Virus record (IMG/VR): IMGVR_UViG_3300044646_000478
Coordinates: 1-64,000 of that record
DNA from: a virus
Strand: one strand, 5' to 3'
DNA: 64,000 nucleotides
The position numbers were made by a program, and so were the translations under genes. Of this stretch, positions 51,902 through 60,489 are shown piece after piece. The notes under the pieces are model-generated. The model was not told the DNA's origin. It did no database searches and saw only the letters and a program-made list of their open reading frames with translations. The number at the start of each line of letters is the position of its first letter. Positions within the stretch are counted from its first letter, which is position 1.

Positions 51902-52507
51902 TTATAGACCCCACGGAGCATCCTTAATTGATCCTGCGCTATCAAACCTATCTGGATCATCTGCCGAAGTCACTGGCGCAGAACCTGAATCAACAAGTTT
52001 TGTATACCAAACTGTGACTTGTAGGGGGTTAATTGTTGAATCAACGCGAGTAGTTTCATCTTCTCTCACATCAACAATTCTTGCTCCTAAAAATTCTTTT
52101 GTTCTATATCCACTTGTGGGATTTGGATCACGAATAACTCTTACGAGTTTCATCTTACTTCCATCATCTCCAGTCGCGGTTGGATTAGTCATCATCCAGT
52201 TAAATAAATCTGCAAGGTCATTGATTGTAGTTGACCCAAACTTTAGACTCAACTGTTGATAAATTGACTTATCAAAACTTTCCATGATTGTAAGTGTAAT
52301 TTCTCCGTGGGAAATCGCTCTTGGAACAATAATTTCAGTTGGTCTTAAATAATTTAAAGGATGTACTTCAACAGCAGGCGCAATTGGCTGTGGTGATCTG
52401 TGAGAAACTTCTTGACACAAAATGAATGTACTTTGTTCACTAGCATCTCCAATAAATGCCCAAGCCGTAAACGCGGAACCTGTCTGTCTTACTCTGTTAA
52501 TAGCCAT
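51902..52507 (-). CDS. Tail tube protein
   Basis: 201 residues. NRVRQTGSAFTAWAFIGDAS, then PRAISHGEITLTIMESFDKS and LADLFNWMMTNPTATG resemble myoviral tube proteins. It follows the sheath gene by 16 bp and precedes the chaperones, the canonical order. It is expected to stack as hexamers inside the sheath. A long loop with DPNPTSGYRTKEF and DSTINPLQVTVWYTKL fits the tube beta barrel. It should be among the most abundant proteins. Confidence 0.75.
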   Translation of the reverse strand: MAINRVRQTGSAFTAWAFIGDASEQSTFILCQEVSHRSPQPIAPAVEVHPLNYLRPTEIIVPRAISHGEITLTIMESFDKSIYQQLSLKFGSTTINDLADLFNWMMTNPTATGDDGSKMKLVRVIRDPNPTSGYRTKEFLGARIVDVREDETTRVDSTINPLQVTVWYTKLVDSGSAPVTSADDPDRFDSAGSIKDAPWGL

Positions 52508-52523
52508 TTTATATTCTTACTCC

Positions 52524-54359
52524 TTATAAGATTAGATTAATTCCGCCACCAGAAGCGGTGTTAGTAGCGCCAGTAAGACTAATACCGAAAGTAATCTGGA
52601 CATAATGCACTGTGTATACGGGCTTATATTGCCAACGTACTTCCACAATAGTTGGATCGCTAGCAGAAACTCTTGCTGCTAATCCGTTGTATGCAGTAAG
52701 TTGTCCAAGATTTACTAAACTTCTCAGAGATTGATCAACAATTGAAGCGACTTTGCCGGGAGCAGCAGAATCTGCAAAAATTTGTCCAATTACAGAATTA
52801 TCTAGAGCAGAAACAACTCTTCTGATCATATTGTTTCTTTGCAATGCGACTGTAAATTCTCTCTTATTAATATCACTTGGAACGGTTGTGATTTCGTGAC
52901 GAACACGAATTGAACCTGTGCTAGAAATCTGTTCAACAACTAACAATCCTGATGCAGCATCAGTATTTTTATCTAGAGTGGTTCTCTCATCTTTCACTGC
53001 GGATAATCCCGCAATTTGTTTTCTTGTAAGAGAAGTAGCAACACTACGACCAGCGTGCATACCTGCAAGCGCTGCTGCGGCATACTGACCACCAATATTT
53101 GTATTAACACTTAAGAAACTGTTAAAATAAGAAAATGTTGCTGGAGATACTAAACAGATATCACCCGCAGTATCAGAATCTCCACCCAAAGTCAATGCTT
53201 GGGATCTAAGACTTTCTTTTGAAATTGCTGTAGATGAACCATCCATTCCTAAGATAGTTGTCTTAAAAATATTTCTTAGTTTCATTTTAGCGATATGTGC
53301 CTGAACTAGAGAAAATACATTTGTATCTCCAGTAAGCGGAATTAATAACTGCCCATCCTCGTCATCTTCAAGTTTTAACAATGCGTCTTCGTAATCAGAA
53401 GTAGTTGCACTTGGAGGTACGGCTACAGCAACAAGAGAAGATGCTCCATTTAATATAGACAATTTAGCAGCAAACGAAAGTTCTGAATTTATATTTCCAG
53501 TTTCGTCAAATGCATCTCCATACTTATCTACAACGTCATTAAAATCAGAAAAGATTGTTGGCTTCCAATAATTAACATCTGCATAATTATATTGAATGAC
53601 AATAGTATCGCCATCGTCTATTCCCGGAACGGGACTACCATTTCCTGTAGGATCAATAGCAGTGTCGGTATAGGTAGTTGCAGTACCATTATTTATTGTT
53701 GGGATTCCAGCAGCGGTGCCGGGTAATTTATAAAATGGTCCCCAACTTGGATTTAAGTTTGTTCCCAAGTTTTCTGAACGATAAACGTTTCTACCAATTA
53801 CCGTTACTGAGGCATCAGCAGTTCCAATTGAAGAAACTGTAATAGTATCAACTGGGTCGTCTAGAGTTACAGTTCCAGTAATACTTCCAATGCCTGTCTC
53901 ATATGAAGTGGTTCCTGCACCACTTTGAATATCAAGGACATAAGAAACCGCATATCTATATTGTCCGGTCGGAATAACGGTTCCTACGGCAGTTGCGGGC
54001 GTAATTGTTGGCGCATTGGGATAAGAAACAGCACGCACTGTGGTAGTTTCATCGCCAGTTGCAGTTCCTGCGGTTTGAGAAATAATAAAGTTACCCGGCC
54101 CAATTACTTCGTATGATACCGGCTTAGTAACAGTAAAAGAAAGATTGGGAGTGGTAGCAGTCCCGATAACAATGCCTTTCTTGGCTAAAGTTACCGTTCC
54201 TGTGCCATCTAAAACAATACTTTCGCTATAAGTTTGATAACCTCTTGATTCGCCAATTAAAACCGGAACAACTTGAGATGTAACATTGCCCGGAGTTAAT
54301 GGTGAGGGCTGAAGTTCTCTTACCGGAAGAACTCCGGGTGGTACATATGCCATTGCCAT
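52524..54359 (-). CDS. Tail sheath protein
   Basis: 611 residues. The C-terminal region (AAPGKVASIVDQSLRSLVNL, RVSASDPTIVEVRWQYKPVY, VHYVQITFGISLTGATN) matches contractile-sheath proteins that mesh neighbouring subunits by donated strands. N-terminal AMAYVPPGVLPVRELQP is typical of sheath start segments. Residues ~45 to 230 are a beta insertion with about eleven Gly-Thr pairs. A two-gene order with the tube gene follows. This is the strongest evidence that the phage is a myovirus. The leader contains TATAAG. Confidence 0.85.
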   Translation of the reverse strand: MAMAYVPPGVLPVRELQPSPLTPGNVTSQVVPVLIGESRGYQTYSESIVLDGTGTVTLAKKGIVIGTATTPNLSFTVTKPVSYEVIGPGNFIISQTAGTATGDETTTVRAVSYPNAPTITPATAVGTVIPTGQYRYAVSYVLDIQSGAGTTSYETGIGSITGTVTLDDPVDTITVSSIGTADASVTVIGRNVYRSENLGTNLNPSWGPFYKLPGTAAGIPTINNGTATTYTDTAIDPTGNGSPVPGIDDGDTIVIQYNYADVNYWKPTIFSDFNDVVDKYGDAFDETGNINSELSFAAKLSILNGASSLVAVAVPPSATTSDYEDALLKLEDDEDGQLLIPLTGDTNVFSLVQAHIAKMKLRNIFKTTILGMDGSSTAISKESLRSQALTLGGDSDTAGDICLVSPATFSYFNSFLSVNTNIGGQYAAAALAGMHAGRSVATSLTRKQIAGLSAVKDERTTLDKNTDAASGLLVVEQISSTGSIRVRHEITTVPSDINKREFTVALQRNNMIRRVVSALDNSVIGQIFADSAAPGKVASIVDQSLRSLVNLGQLTAYNGLAARVSASDPTIVEVRWQYKPVYTVHYVQITFGISLTGATNTASGGGINLIL

Positions 54360-54436
54360 TAGAAAACCATCCTTTTCGCTTGCTGCTTATAAATGTCTAC
54401 TTATTAGATTAGCGAGAACTAACACTTTATAGGAAA
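54360..54436 (-). promoter_or_regulatory. Leader of sheath gene with candidate late promoter
   Basis: On the minus strand the 77-base gap contains ATTTATAAGCAGC (TATAAG core at 54386-54391) about 26 bases before the sheath ATG, and a second CTATAAAG further upstream. No -35 box was identified. A high-expression gene would be expected to have its own promoter. Confidence 0.4.
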
Positions 54437-55096
54437 TTATTCTTCTTTACCTATATTTAGAGAAATGTCTTGGAAAGGACCGCCTACATATGTAGTATCA
54501 ATCTGAATACCTTCAACAAATTGTTGATAAATAGAACCAGAGTCAAACGTTCCAATACAACCAAAATTATATCCTACCGTATAGATTCTTTGGTCAGTAA
54601 GACCCCACGAAACTCCACTCATTGTTTGTTCTGCAATTGGATCTAAACTACCTAAAGATAATTGAAGATCTACTCTCGCTTCGCTCTCAATGAGACTTCT
54701 GAAAGGTACGTTCATAACACGACCAAAAGAAAGCATATTGACGGCACTATCTGAAATAAAATCACGGTCCATTGAAGTCAATGCAAAAATTTCTAAAGTA
54801 ATTAGGCCTTCAAAATACCATTTTTGTGCAATATTGTTTTCATCGTAATAATCAATGTGTGCAATACCAGCACTTTTTAAACTTCTCTCTTGAAAACCAA
54901 CGATCAAAGATGGATATTGCTCAGGTCTTTGGGGATATTCAATAGTTATGTGACTATTTGTTAATAACTCAGAAGATTTGTAACCGGGGAAATAGGTTTC
55001 TTGATTATTAAATACGGCTTGAAAGGCAGTAACTACAGATCTTTTTACTTCCATTTTATAGTTTATGGGTGCCCTTAAAATGCTGGTATTAGACAT
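54437..55096 (-). CDS. Neck/tail completion protein candidate
   Basis: 219 residues from the ATG at 55096, which overlaps the previous stop by 8 bases. VVTAFQAVFNNQETYFPGYK and IEYPQRPEQYPSLIVGFQE fit a small alpha/beta protein, and KWYFEGLITLEIFALTSMDR a middle strand pair. The position between the 55089-55760 gene and the sheath is where neck or tail-terminator proteins lie in myoviruses. Exact identity unknown. Confidence 0.5.
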   Translation of the reverse strand: MSNTSILRAPINYKMEVKRSVVTAFQAVFNNQETYFPGYKSSELLTNSHITIEYPQRPEQYPSLIVGFQERSLKSAGIAHIDYYDENNIAQKWYFEGLITLEIFALTSMDRDFISDSAVNMLSFGRVMNVPFRSLIESEARVDLQLSLGSLDPIAEQTMSGVSWGLTDQRIYTVGYNFGCIGTFDSGSIYQQFVEGIQIDTTYVGGPFQDISLNIGKEE

Positions 55097-55760
55097 AATT
55101 CCAACCATCCCCGCCAGTATATTCGGCCAAAGTAGTCCCGCTATTTATTTCAATATCATATAAAGGATCTGATCTTGGAATTCTTACTGCTTCAAAATTT
55201 TGTGATACAATTATGTCAGGGTTTTCAACATAATTAGTTTCTGAATTCATATATCCACGATTGAGTTCTGCTCTTAGCGGTACTAAAAATACTTTTTGAA
55301 TTCTAAATCTATCTCCAGTGCCGGTGATTGTTATTGCATTGTTTTGATTTAATTCAATTCTTGTTGTAATAATTAAGTCACCGTCCTGAATAGTAGGTGC
55401 CCAAGGAGCAACTCCAGAAGTTACAAACAGTTTAAAAGAACCAGTTCTATTTGGACTGTCATCATCAATCATCATATTTCCATCACCGAGAGTCATGTAT
55501 GTAAAATAGCCATCACTCCATCCAGCGCTGAATCCTAGATTTGGTCCCACCGTTGAACTTTGCTCGTATACATCATCAAAAGTAGAATCCCACTCAGTTC
55601 TACCTTTTGCAACATCATCGGTATTGTAGATACGCTTGATTACAACGGGATTGCCATATCTAAACATATAATCAAATACAGATTGGCGAACATTTCTCAC
55701 TTCGGCTGGAGTTGAGCCGTCATCATATCCATATTTAAACATCATATTTTCAATAGGCAT
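55089..55760 (-). CDS. Head-tail connector/neck protein candidate
   Basis: 223 residues starting at ATG 55760 (MPIENMMFKYGYDDGSTPAE); a much longer frame upstream is rejected because it runs through the end of the previous gene. ENMMFKYGYDDGSTPAE leads into a beta-rich body with a PLRAELNRGYMNSETNYVEN strand pair and a DPLYDIEINSGTTLAEYTGG tail. It lies between the connector-like 199-residue gene and the neck candidate. No known family. Confidence 0.52.
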   Translation of the reverse strand: MPIENMMFKYGYDDGSTPAEVRNVRQSVFDYMFRYGNPVVIKRIYNTDDVAKGRTEWDSTFDDVYEQSSTVGPNLGFSAGWSDGYFTYMTLGDGNMMIDDDSPNRTGSFKLFVTSGVAPWAPTIQDGDLIITTRIELNQNNAITITGTGDRFRIQKVFLVPLRAELNRGYMNSETNYVENPDIIVSQNFEAVRIPRSDPLYDIEINSGTTLAEYTGGDGWNYV

Positions 55761-55770
55761 GTAATTAATC

Positions 55771-56370
55771 CTATCTGTAACCCATAAAGCGTGGGTAACG
55801 TACACGCATTGGGATTGGGACCAGACGACCCTGCTTGCTGTCCACAAGACCGCGAGCCTTCCCGAGTTGCAGATAACCGCGCTTAAATACACGAAGAGCA
55901 TTTTTAAATTGCTCTTCTTCTGCGCCATAGATTTCCCTCCACCTGTTTTGATAAGTAGTTCTATCAAGATAGGTGATATTTCCCGATCCGGTCGGCATTG
56001 GAATTTCAACATAAGAACGGATCAAGTGATGAATAATTTCTAAAGTCATTGCCTGACCCATTAGAGTATGATGGTCTCTCCACGGGAAGTCGTTGAGATT
56101 AAAATGTGGTGATGGTGGGTTAGGAAAGGTGTAATTAACTCTTTCTAGTGCAAATGGAAAAAGCAAAGAAGCCTTTTCTTGGCTAAAATTCTTACGAGAA
56201 ATATCATAAAGATATGGGCCACCGGGGATGGAATCAAATCCATCTTCTACTTTTAACCACGCCAAATCTAGAGCAAATTGTTGCTCCGGTGTCAACTGTC
56301 CACTGGGGATAGTTGGATAACTTGACTGCAAACTTGGTGCTGTTGAGGCGGTTGGTATGGTTAATGCCAT
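55771..56370 (-). CDS. Head-tail connector-type protein candidate
   Basis: 199 residues (ALTIPTASTAPSLQSSYPTI, SYVEIPMPTGSGNITYLDRT). The central helix MGQAMTLEIIHHLIRSY and the C-terminal basic segment (RVFKRGYLQLGKARGLVDSK) suit a ring-forming adaptor between portal and tail. It starts after a terminator and a leader rich in TTAATATAA, so it may head a new transcription unit. Function is inferred from order. Confidence 0.5.
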   Translation of the reverse strand: MALTIPTASTAPSLQSSYPTIPSGQLTPEQQFALDLAWLKVEDGFDSIPGGPYLYDISRKNFSQEKASLLFPFALERVNYTFPNPPSPHFNLNDFPWRDHHTLMGQAMTLEIIHHLIRSYVEIPMPTGSGNITYLDRTTYQNRWREIYGAEEEQFKNALRVFKRGYLQLGKARGLVDSKQGRLVPIPMRVRYPRFMGYR

Positions 56371-56410
56371 ATTTTTTCCTTTCCATAAATTATATTAAAG
56401 AAAAAGAGCA

Positions 56411-56445
56411 TAAAAAAGGCCCAGCCGCATGGACTGGACCCCTTT
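56411..56445 (-). terminator. Rho-independent terminator
   Basis: On the minus strand GGTCCAG (56440-56434) pairs with CTGGGCC (56424-56418) via a 9-base loop, followed by TTTTTTA. It ends the unit of the 181-residue head protein and precedes the connector genes. Confidence 0.8.
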
Positions 56446-56467
56446 TATATAATATTTAATTTTTAAA

Positions 56468-57013
56468 CTAAATCTGGTCAGATCTGATAATAATGGAAGC
56501 GTTAGTTGCAGTTCCGGCGACGGCTGCGACTTCTACTCTCAGATATCCACCCTTTGCCCAAGTGGTGTTAGTTACACCATTGCTTGAGTCGGCAAACGAA
56601 CCAGTTCCGATTGTTGGTCTGTCGGCTGTTACGGTACCGAAAATTGAAGTACCAGCAGCGTTTGGACCTTGAGCGGCTGTACAATACTTAACATCAAATT
56701 GTACTGTACCGCCGTTTGTTCCTACCGCAGCATCAACTCCCTTAATAACAAGATCGCGTGGTGCGCGAACAACAACTCCAGAGGCAGTGCCTGAAGTTGC
56801 AATTGTTCCGGGGATTGCTAATTCAAAATAATTATCAGATGCGGTGATGTAACGTCCCTCACCTGAATTTCTTAGATGACGAAGAGTTTGCATATCGTCA
56901 ATGTCAACGGTTTCAATCGAACCGTAACTAATCTTTACATCAGATGAAGAACTTGAATTGCTTACGCGGAAAGGCCTTCTAGACAATCCTCTTAGTCTTA
57001 CATAGGTAGCCAT
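56468..57013 (-). CDS. Head decoration-like protein, paralogue 2
   Basis: 181 residues. The N-terminal strand (YVRLRGLSRRPFRVSNSSSS) and the beta body with APRDLVIKGVDAAVGTNGGT, YCTAAQGPNAAGTSIFGTVT and DRPTIGTGSFADSSNGVTNT match its upstream neighbour, and both end in a LRIEVEQV-type strand. It is probably a jelly-roll/beta-sandwich head or collar decoration protein. It is the last gene before a terminator. The pair seems to have arisen by duplication. The segment after DRPTIGTG is more polar than in its sibling. Confidence 0.62.
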   Translation of the reverse strand: MATYVRLRGLSRRPFRVSNSSSSSDVKISYGSIETVDIDDMQTLRHLRNSGEGRYITASDNYFELAIPGTIATSGTASGVVVRAPRDLVIKGVDAAVGTNGGTVQFDVKYCTAAQGPNAAGTSIFGTVTADRPTIGTGSFADSSNGVTNTTWAKGGYLRVEVAAVAGTATNASIIIRSDQI

Positions 57014-57022
57014 GATAGCCTC

Positions 57023-57571
57023 CTAGTATCCGAAGAGTTGTACAGTTAGATTTCCACCAGCAACAGATGAACCTACTTGCTCTACTTCAATTCTTAAGTA
57101 ATCTCCAGCAGCAAAGTCTTGATTATTTGGGACTCCTGCTGTACCATTAAGAGTAGAGGCAAAAGCACTTGTACCGATAGTTGGCTTACGGCCAGCAACG
57201 GTGAAAACAGATGTTCCAGCAGCGGTTGGGGCTGAACCAGCGCCTACACGCTTAACATCTAAGATAAGAGTGGCACCAGTTGGTGCAGTTCCTACCTGTG
57301 CAACAACGCCAGTTAATTTACCGGCGCGAGGGGCACGCCATACAAGACCTGAAGCAGTTCCTGAAGTTGCAACGGCTCCTGATACTTGAAGAACTGGGTA
57401 AAGATCTGGAAGAACAACAAATCTTGCTCTTTCATTTTGTAGCGTTCTACGAGTTTGACCATTATCTAGGTCAAGAGTAGCAACTGCGCTACCTGATACT
57501 GTAGTGGTTGAGGCTGAACCGGCACCAAATGGTACACGGGCAATTCCTCTTACATTTACTTCTTGTGCCAT
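57023..57571 (-). CDS. Head decoration-like protein, paralogue 1
   Basis: 182 residues. VNVRGIARVPFGAGSASTTT opens a beta domain; APRAGKLTGVVAQVGTAPTG, DVKRVGAGSAPTAAGTSVFT and KPTIGTSAFASTLNGTAGVP align with the next gene. The module resembles those placed at the surfaces of phage heads or fibres. A 101-base leader contains TATAAG and an AAAGGAG ribosome binding site. The 58361-59611 and 57673-58368 glycosyltransferase genes precede it. Confidence 0.62.
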   Translation of the reverse strand: MAQEVNVRGIARVPFGAGSASTTTVSGSAVATLDLDNGQTRRTLQNERARFVVLPDLYPVLQVSGAVATSGTASGLVWRAPRAGKLTGVVAQVGTAPTGATLILDVKRVGAGSAPTAAGTSVFTVAGRKPTIGTSAFASTLNGTAGVPNNQDFAAGDYLRIEVEQVGSSVAGGNLTVQLFGY

Positions 57572-57672
57572 TCTGGGTCACTCCTTTTCTGAATGTACAA
57601 AGGGGACGCAGACCTTATAGGCCCCAATCTATCCTTGCTTATGGGGGAAGGTAAATCGTCTATCTTTTAAAT
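57572..57672 (-). promoter_or_regulatory. Leader with candidate late promoter
   Basis: The 101-base gap upstream of the decoration-like gene holds, on the minus strand, GGGGCCTATAAGGTC (TATAAG core at 57614-57619) and AAAGGAG before the ATG. No -35 box was identified. A surrounding GGGG/CCCC pair could form a weak stem. Confidence 0.4.
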
Positions 57673-58368
57673 CTAAGAAAGAATACCTTTTACAGTCTCA
57701 ATTTGTGCAGGTACTTTGTACTTTTCTGCGGCTTGTTTCATTAAATTAAGACGATAATCAACATCGTGATGGCTTCCATGACCATGAAAAGCCATAATTA
57801 CAGGATCGGGAGAATCATTTACTTGCAAAGTGGAATTAAACTTATCATCTGCAATTTGAAACATATTCATCCATTTAAAGTCTCTAAGCAGGCCATTTAC
57901 AACATCTTGTTCATACCACGGAGGTCCAGAGAATCTACGATTCCAAACTTCGTGCATAAATTCTGTCATTCTCTCTGTGCAACGAACAAGCATGACACCC
58001 ATGTTAAAATGAGCGCCCAATTGTGGATGGCCGGGGACGCCGGGATGAAGAACTAGACCGAAATCCTTTCCCTCATCCAACCCATCTCTCAGATCTGTAT
58101 CAAAATCAACGATTACACAATCATGATCAATCCAAAAAATGTAATCATACTTACCTTCATCAAGAAGATCCATCATAAGTTTGATACGATCCCATGCAGG
58201 ATTATATTCAGGATCGTCTGTTTCAATGACGATATCACGATTTGCCCAATAATCCATACCCCACTTTTCAGCATATGCTGAGTGAATAGGCTCTAGCCAA
58301 TCTAGAGCCTTCACCATCTCTGCTTTCCAGTTTATACAGGACTGAAGAATCAAAGCATTATTAGCCAT
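57673..58368 (-). CDS. GT34-like galactosyl/mannosyltransferase
   Basis: 231 residues from ATG 58368 (MANNALILQSCINWKAEMVK), eight bases inside the previous gene's end. YIFWIDHDCVIVDF contains the DxD-like metal site, and HFNMGVMLVRCTERM, PPWYEQDVVNGLL and IMAFHGHGSHH match conserved segments of GMA12/MNN10-type transferases. It is expected to add galactose or mannose from a nucleotide sugar. Coupled to a GT4 gene, it lies among head genes, so capsid or decoration proteins are candidate acceptors. A host-surface target is also possible. Confidence 0.75.
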   Translation of the reverse strand: MANNALILQSCINWKAEMVKALDWLEPIHSAYAEKWGMDYWANRDIVIETDDPEYNPAWDRIKLMMDLLDEGKYDYIFWIDHDCVIVDFDTDLRDGLDEGKDFGLVLHPGVPGHPQLGAHFNMGVMLVRCTERMTEFMHEVWNRRFSGPPWYEQDVVNGLLRDFKWMNMFQIADDKFNSTLQVNDSPDPVIMAFHGHGSHHDVDYRLNLMKQAAEKYKVPAQIETVKGILS

Positions 58369-59611
58369 TTTTCTTAGACTGCCTTTCTTGACGACGCCTT
58401 TGTGCGCGATTTGAAGTGACACCCTTAGAAATAGGAGTTGTGTTTCTGTTTTGTTCTTTTTTTAATACTTCTAATTTATCTTCAATTACCTTTAAGGTAG
58501 GAGCCCAATATTTATTTGTAACTAAATCAGCATCATATTGGAGCGCTCCCTCGCGGGCTGTTTCCCGTAACTTCATACGATCTTCATTCGCCATATCGTA
58601 TGCTTGTTCTAATCTATCCAGAATAGCCTCTGGATCTGGGATATATTGCGTGGCAGCAAGTTGTGTAATGTAAGGCACAGCCTCGTCCCTAGTCACTTCC
58701 CAACCTGCAAACAAAAGTTCTTCCATCGCGGTCCATCCACCAATAATGACAGGAGTTCCACATGCTTGAGCCTCCATAATTGGAATGCCAAAACCTTCAC
58801 CCATCGTCGCTGACATAAGAACATCAGACGCATTATAGATATCTGCAACAAATTCTGGAGGATACCCTGCAATATACTGAAATTGCTCAGGAACAATAAC
58901 AGCATCTTCTAGTTTTAGCATCTTTACTAGATCCCAAAGATTATAACCACCCACTTCTGGAGTCATTAGTGTGTGAAGATATAGTTTTGAATCTGGATGC
59001 TTTTTATGAAACTCACTAAACGCCTGCAATTGTTGTGGCCAAGCCTTGCGCGGCGGAATTCCCTTATTCATCGCTACAATAGACGCAATAAAACAGTCCT
59101 GTGGAAGACCGATCTGCTTACGAGCAACTTCTCTCATCTTGGGCTTAAATAGTTCAGTATCTACTCCGTGTGGAACATACTCAACTTCTAAGTCTCGCTC
59201 TTTAGCAGCCTCAACACCCGATTTGGAATAAGCAATAGCAACCATCGCACGCTTAAGACGCTCATAAACACCATCAGGCATAGGTTCGTGATCTACGGGG
59301 AACCACGGGACAAAAGGGACGCCTTCCATGTGTGGACCATCAAGATTCATAACCCAAGTATCATAAAGGGTCAATAGAATATCAGCCTTCCACGCCTTGG
59401 CGTAAAAACCCATAATATCCTGACCATGTGCATCAAATGCACCAGAAAAAACGGGGACTCCCTGCCAATCAAGTCGGCCACCTTGGAGTCCCCAAAAAGC
59501 AGTTATAGACATTTCATGCCCAAGTTCCTTAATGCGAGGGACAAATAGGGCCGTTTGATTAGAATAGCCTGACGGACCCCAAGGGGCATTACTAAACCAA
59601 TTGATTCTCAT
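58361..59611 (-). CDS. GT4-family glycosyltransferase
   Basis: 416 residues with a GT-B fold. RINWFSNAPWGPSGYSNQTA is the N-terminal Rossmann start, VEYVPHGVDTELF is typical of GT4, and ASDVLMSATMGEGFGIPIME followed by AQACGTPVI is the donor-binding EX7E motif. The C-terminal tail is basic (NRAQRRRQERQSKKNG). It uses a nucleotide sugar; donor and acceptor are unknown. It is embedded between minor head genes and overlaps the next transferase. Candidate late promoter TATAAG lies at 59628-59633. Confidence 0.8.
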   Translation of the reverse strand: MRINWFSNAPWGPSGYSNQTALFVPRIKELGHEMSITAFWGLQGGRLDWQGVPVFSGAFDAHGQDIMGFYAKAWKADILLTLYDTWVMNLDGPHMEGVPFVPWFPVDHEPMPDGVYERLKRAMVAIAYSKSGVEAAKERDLEVEYVPHGVDTELFKPKMREVARKQIGLPQDCFIASIVAMNKGIPPRKAWPQQLQAFSEFHKKHPDSKLYLHTLMTPEVGGYNLWDLVKMLKLEDAVIVPEQFQYIAGYPPEFVADIYNASDVLMSATMGEGFGIPIMEAQACGTPVIIGGWTAMEELLFAGWEVTRDEAVPYITQLAATQYIPDPEAILDRLEQAYDMANEDRMKLRETAREGALQYDADLVTNKYWAPTLKVIEDKLEVLKKEQNRNTTPISKGVTSNRAQRRRQERQSKKNG

Positions 59612-59637
59612 TTTTCTCCTGACTTAACTTATATAAA

Positions 59638-59925
59638 TTAAATAATTAATTCGCCAACTACATATGGTGAACTGCCGGTTGCTGTCTTAACGAATAGTGG
59701 GCCAGTATAACCCTCAACTTCAACCATGACTGTACCAGCAGCAACATAAAGGGCACTTCCAGCCGCGACTTGTGCTGATGAAAACCCGTAGTAAAGACCA
59801 GCAGTACCTGTTTGAATGTATAGGCGCTGCCGATCCTTCTCAGCATCTACCGCTTGGGTAGCCGCTGTACCTGCTGTTCCTAATGTAATTGTACCAGACC
59901 TAGTTCTATTAATTTTTGAACTCAT
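59638..59925 (-). CDS. Small head protein
   Basis: 95 residues (SKINRTRSGTITLGTAGTAA, RLYIQTGTAGLYYGFSSAQV, VEVEGYTGPLFVKTATGSSP). All-beta, with GTA turns, no Cys and no acidic cluster. It resembles short capsid decoration or fibre-knob modules. It lies two bases after the preceding 150-residue gene and before the glycosyltransferases. Assignment rests on size, composition and context. Confidence 0.55.
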   Translation of the reverse strand: MSSKINRTRSGTITLGTAGTAATQAVDAEKDRQRLYIQTGTAGLYYGFSSAQVAAGSALYVAAGTVMVEVEGYTGPLFVKTATGSSPYVVGELII

Positions 59926-59926
59926 A

Positions 59927-60379
59927 TTAAATTCCTAGTTCGGCGCTGACTTCTGAATCGTCAGAGTTTCCTTCAATGCGAAGTTCTGAAAGAGTCTTGC
60001 CATCTCCATCATCTGGGCGGCTTCCCATAACTCTTTCTGAACCAGCAAAGCCTGCTGTGTCAACAGGAATGCGAAGAGCATCTTGCTCAATTTCCATTTC
60101 AACGGGGAGTTTCTTTTCCTCACCCTTGCTGTCAACATGAAAAATTTCTTGTTGCTTCGCTTGCTTAATAGGCTCATGCCACTTAGCATTGATTCTTTCT
60201 TGATACTGTACTTTTGTAATTTCTTCAACCAATAGCCCAACTGAAGGAGCAAATTTCGCACTTTGAAATTGCTCGTCTGAAACCTCAGCAACATCTCTGT
60301 CCCCACGGGGGCCTAGATTAATGTCTGCAATTCTTACTGAATTCGGTGTGAGATTTCTAATGTATCTTACCTTAGCCAT
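59927..60379 (-). CDS. Small head-associated protein
   Basis: 150 residues. The N-terminal ~50 (VRYIRNLTPNSVRIADINLG, VAEVSDEQFQSAKFAPSVGL) form a small beta domain resembling phage proteins next to capsid genes. The C-terminal ~80 are acidic and disordered (EGNSDDSEVSAELGI). It follows the major capsid gene after a terminator. Role unknown; possibly a head-completion or decoration protein. Confidence 0.55.
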   Translation of the reverse strand: MAKVRYIRNLTPNSVRIADINLGPRGDRDVAEVSDEQFQSAKFAPSVGLLVEEITKVQYQERINAKWHEPIKQAKQQEIFHVDSKGEEKKLPVEMEIEQDALRIPVDTAGFAGSERVMGSRPDDGDGKTLSELRIEGNSDDSEVSAELGI

Positions 60380-60410
60380 AATTTTTCTTTCTCCTTAGCC
60401 TTACTTTAAA

Positions 60411-60446
60411 ATAAAATAGGGGGGATGATAATTTACCATCCCCCCT
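60411..60446 (-). terminator. Rho-independent terminator after capsid gene
   Basis: On the minus strand AGGGGGGATG (60446-60437) pairs perfectly with CATCCCCCCT (60427-60418) around a 9-base loop, then ATTTTATTTT. A 10 bp stem with six G-C pairs in a row is strong. It would cap the capsid transcript and lower expression of the following genes. Confidence 0.88.
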
Positions 60447-60489
60447 ACTGTATCAAACATTTAAAATATAATCAAGCAAATTACTACTA

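Noticed and set aside
55761-56012. Longer start for the 55089-55760 gene
   Set aside because: It overlaps most of the 3' end of the upstream connector-like gene and its residues do not resemble protein; a start at 55760 is better.
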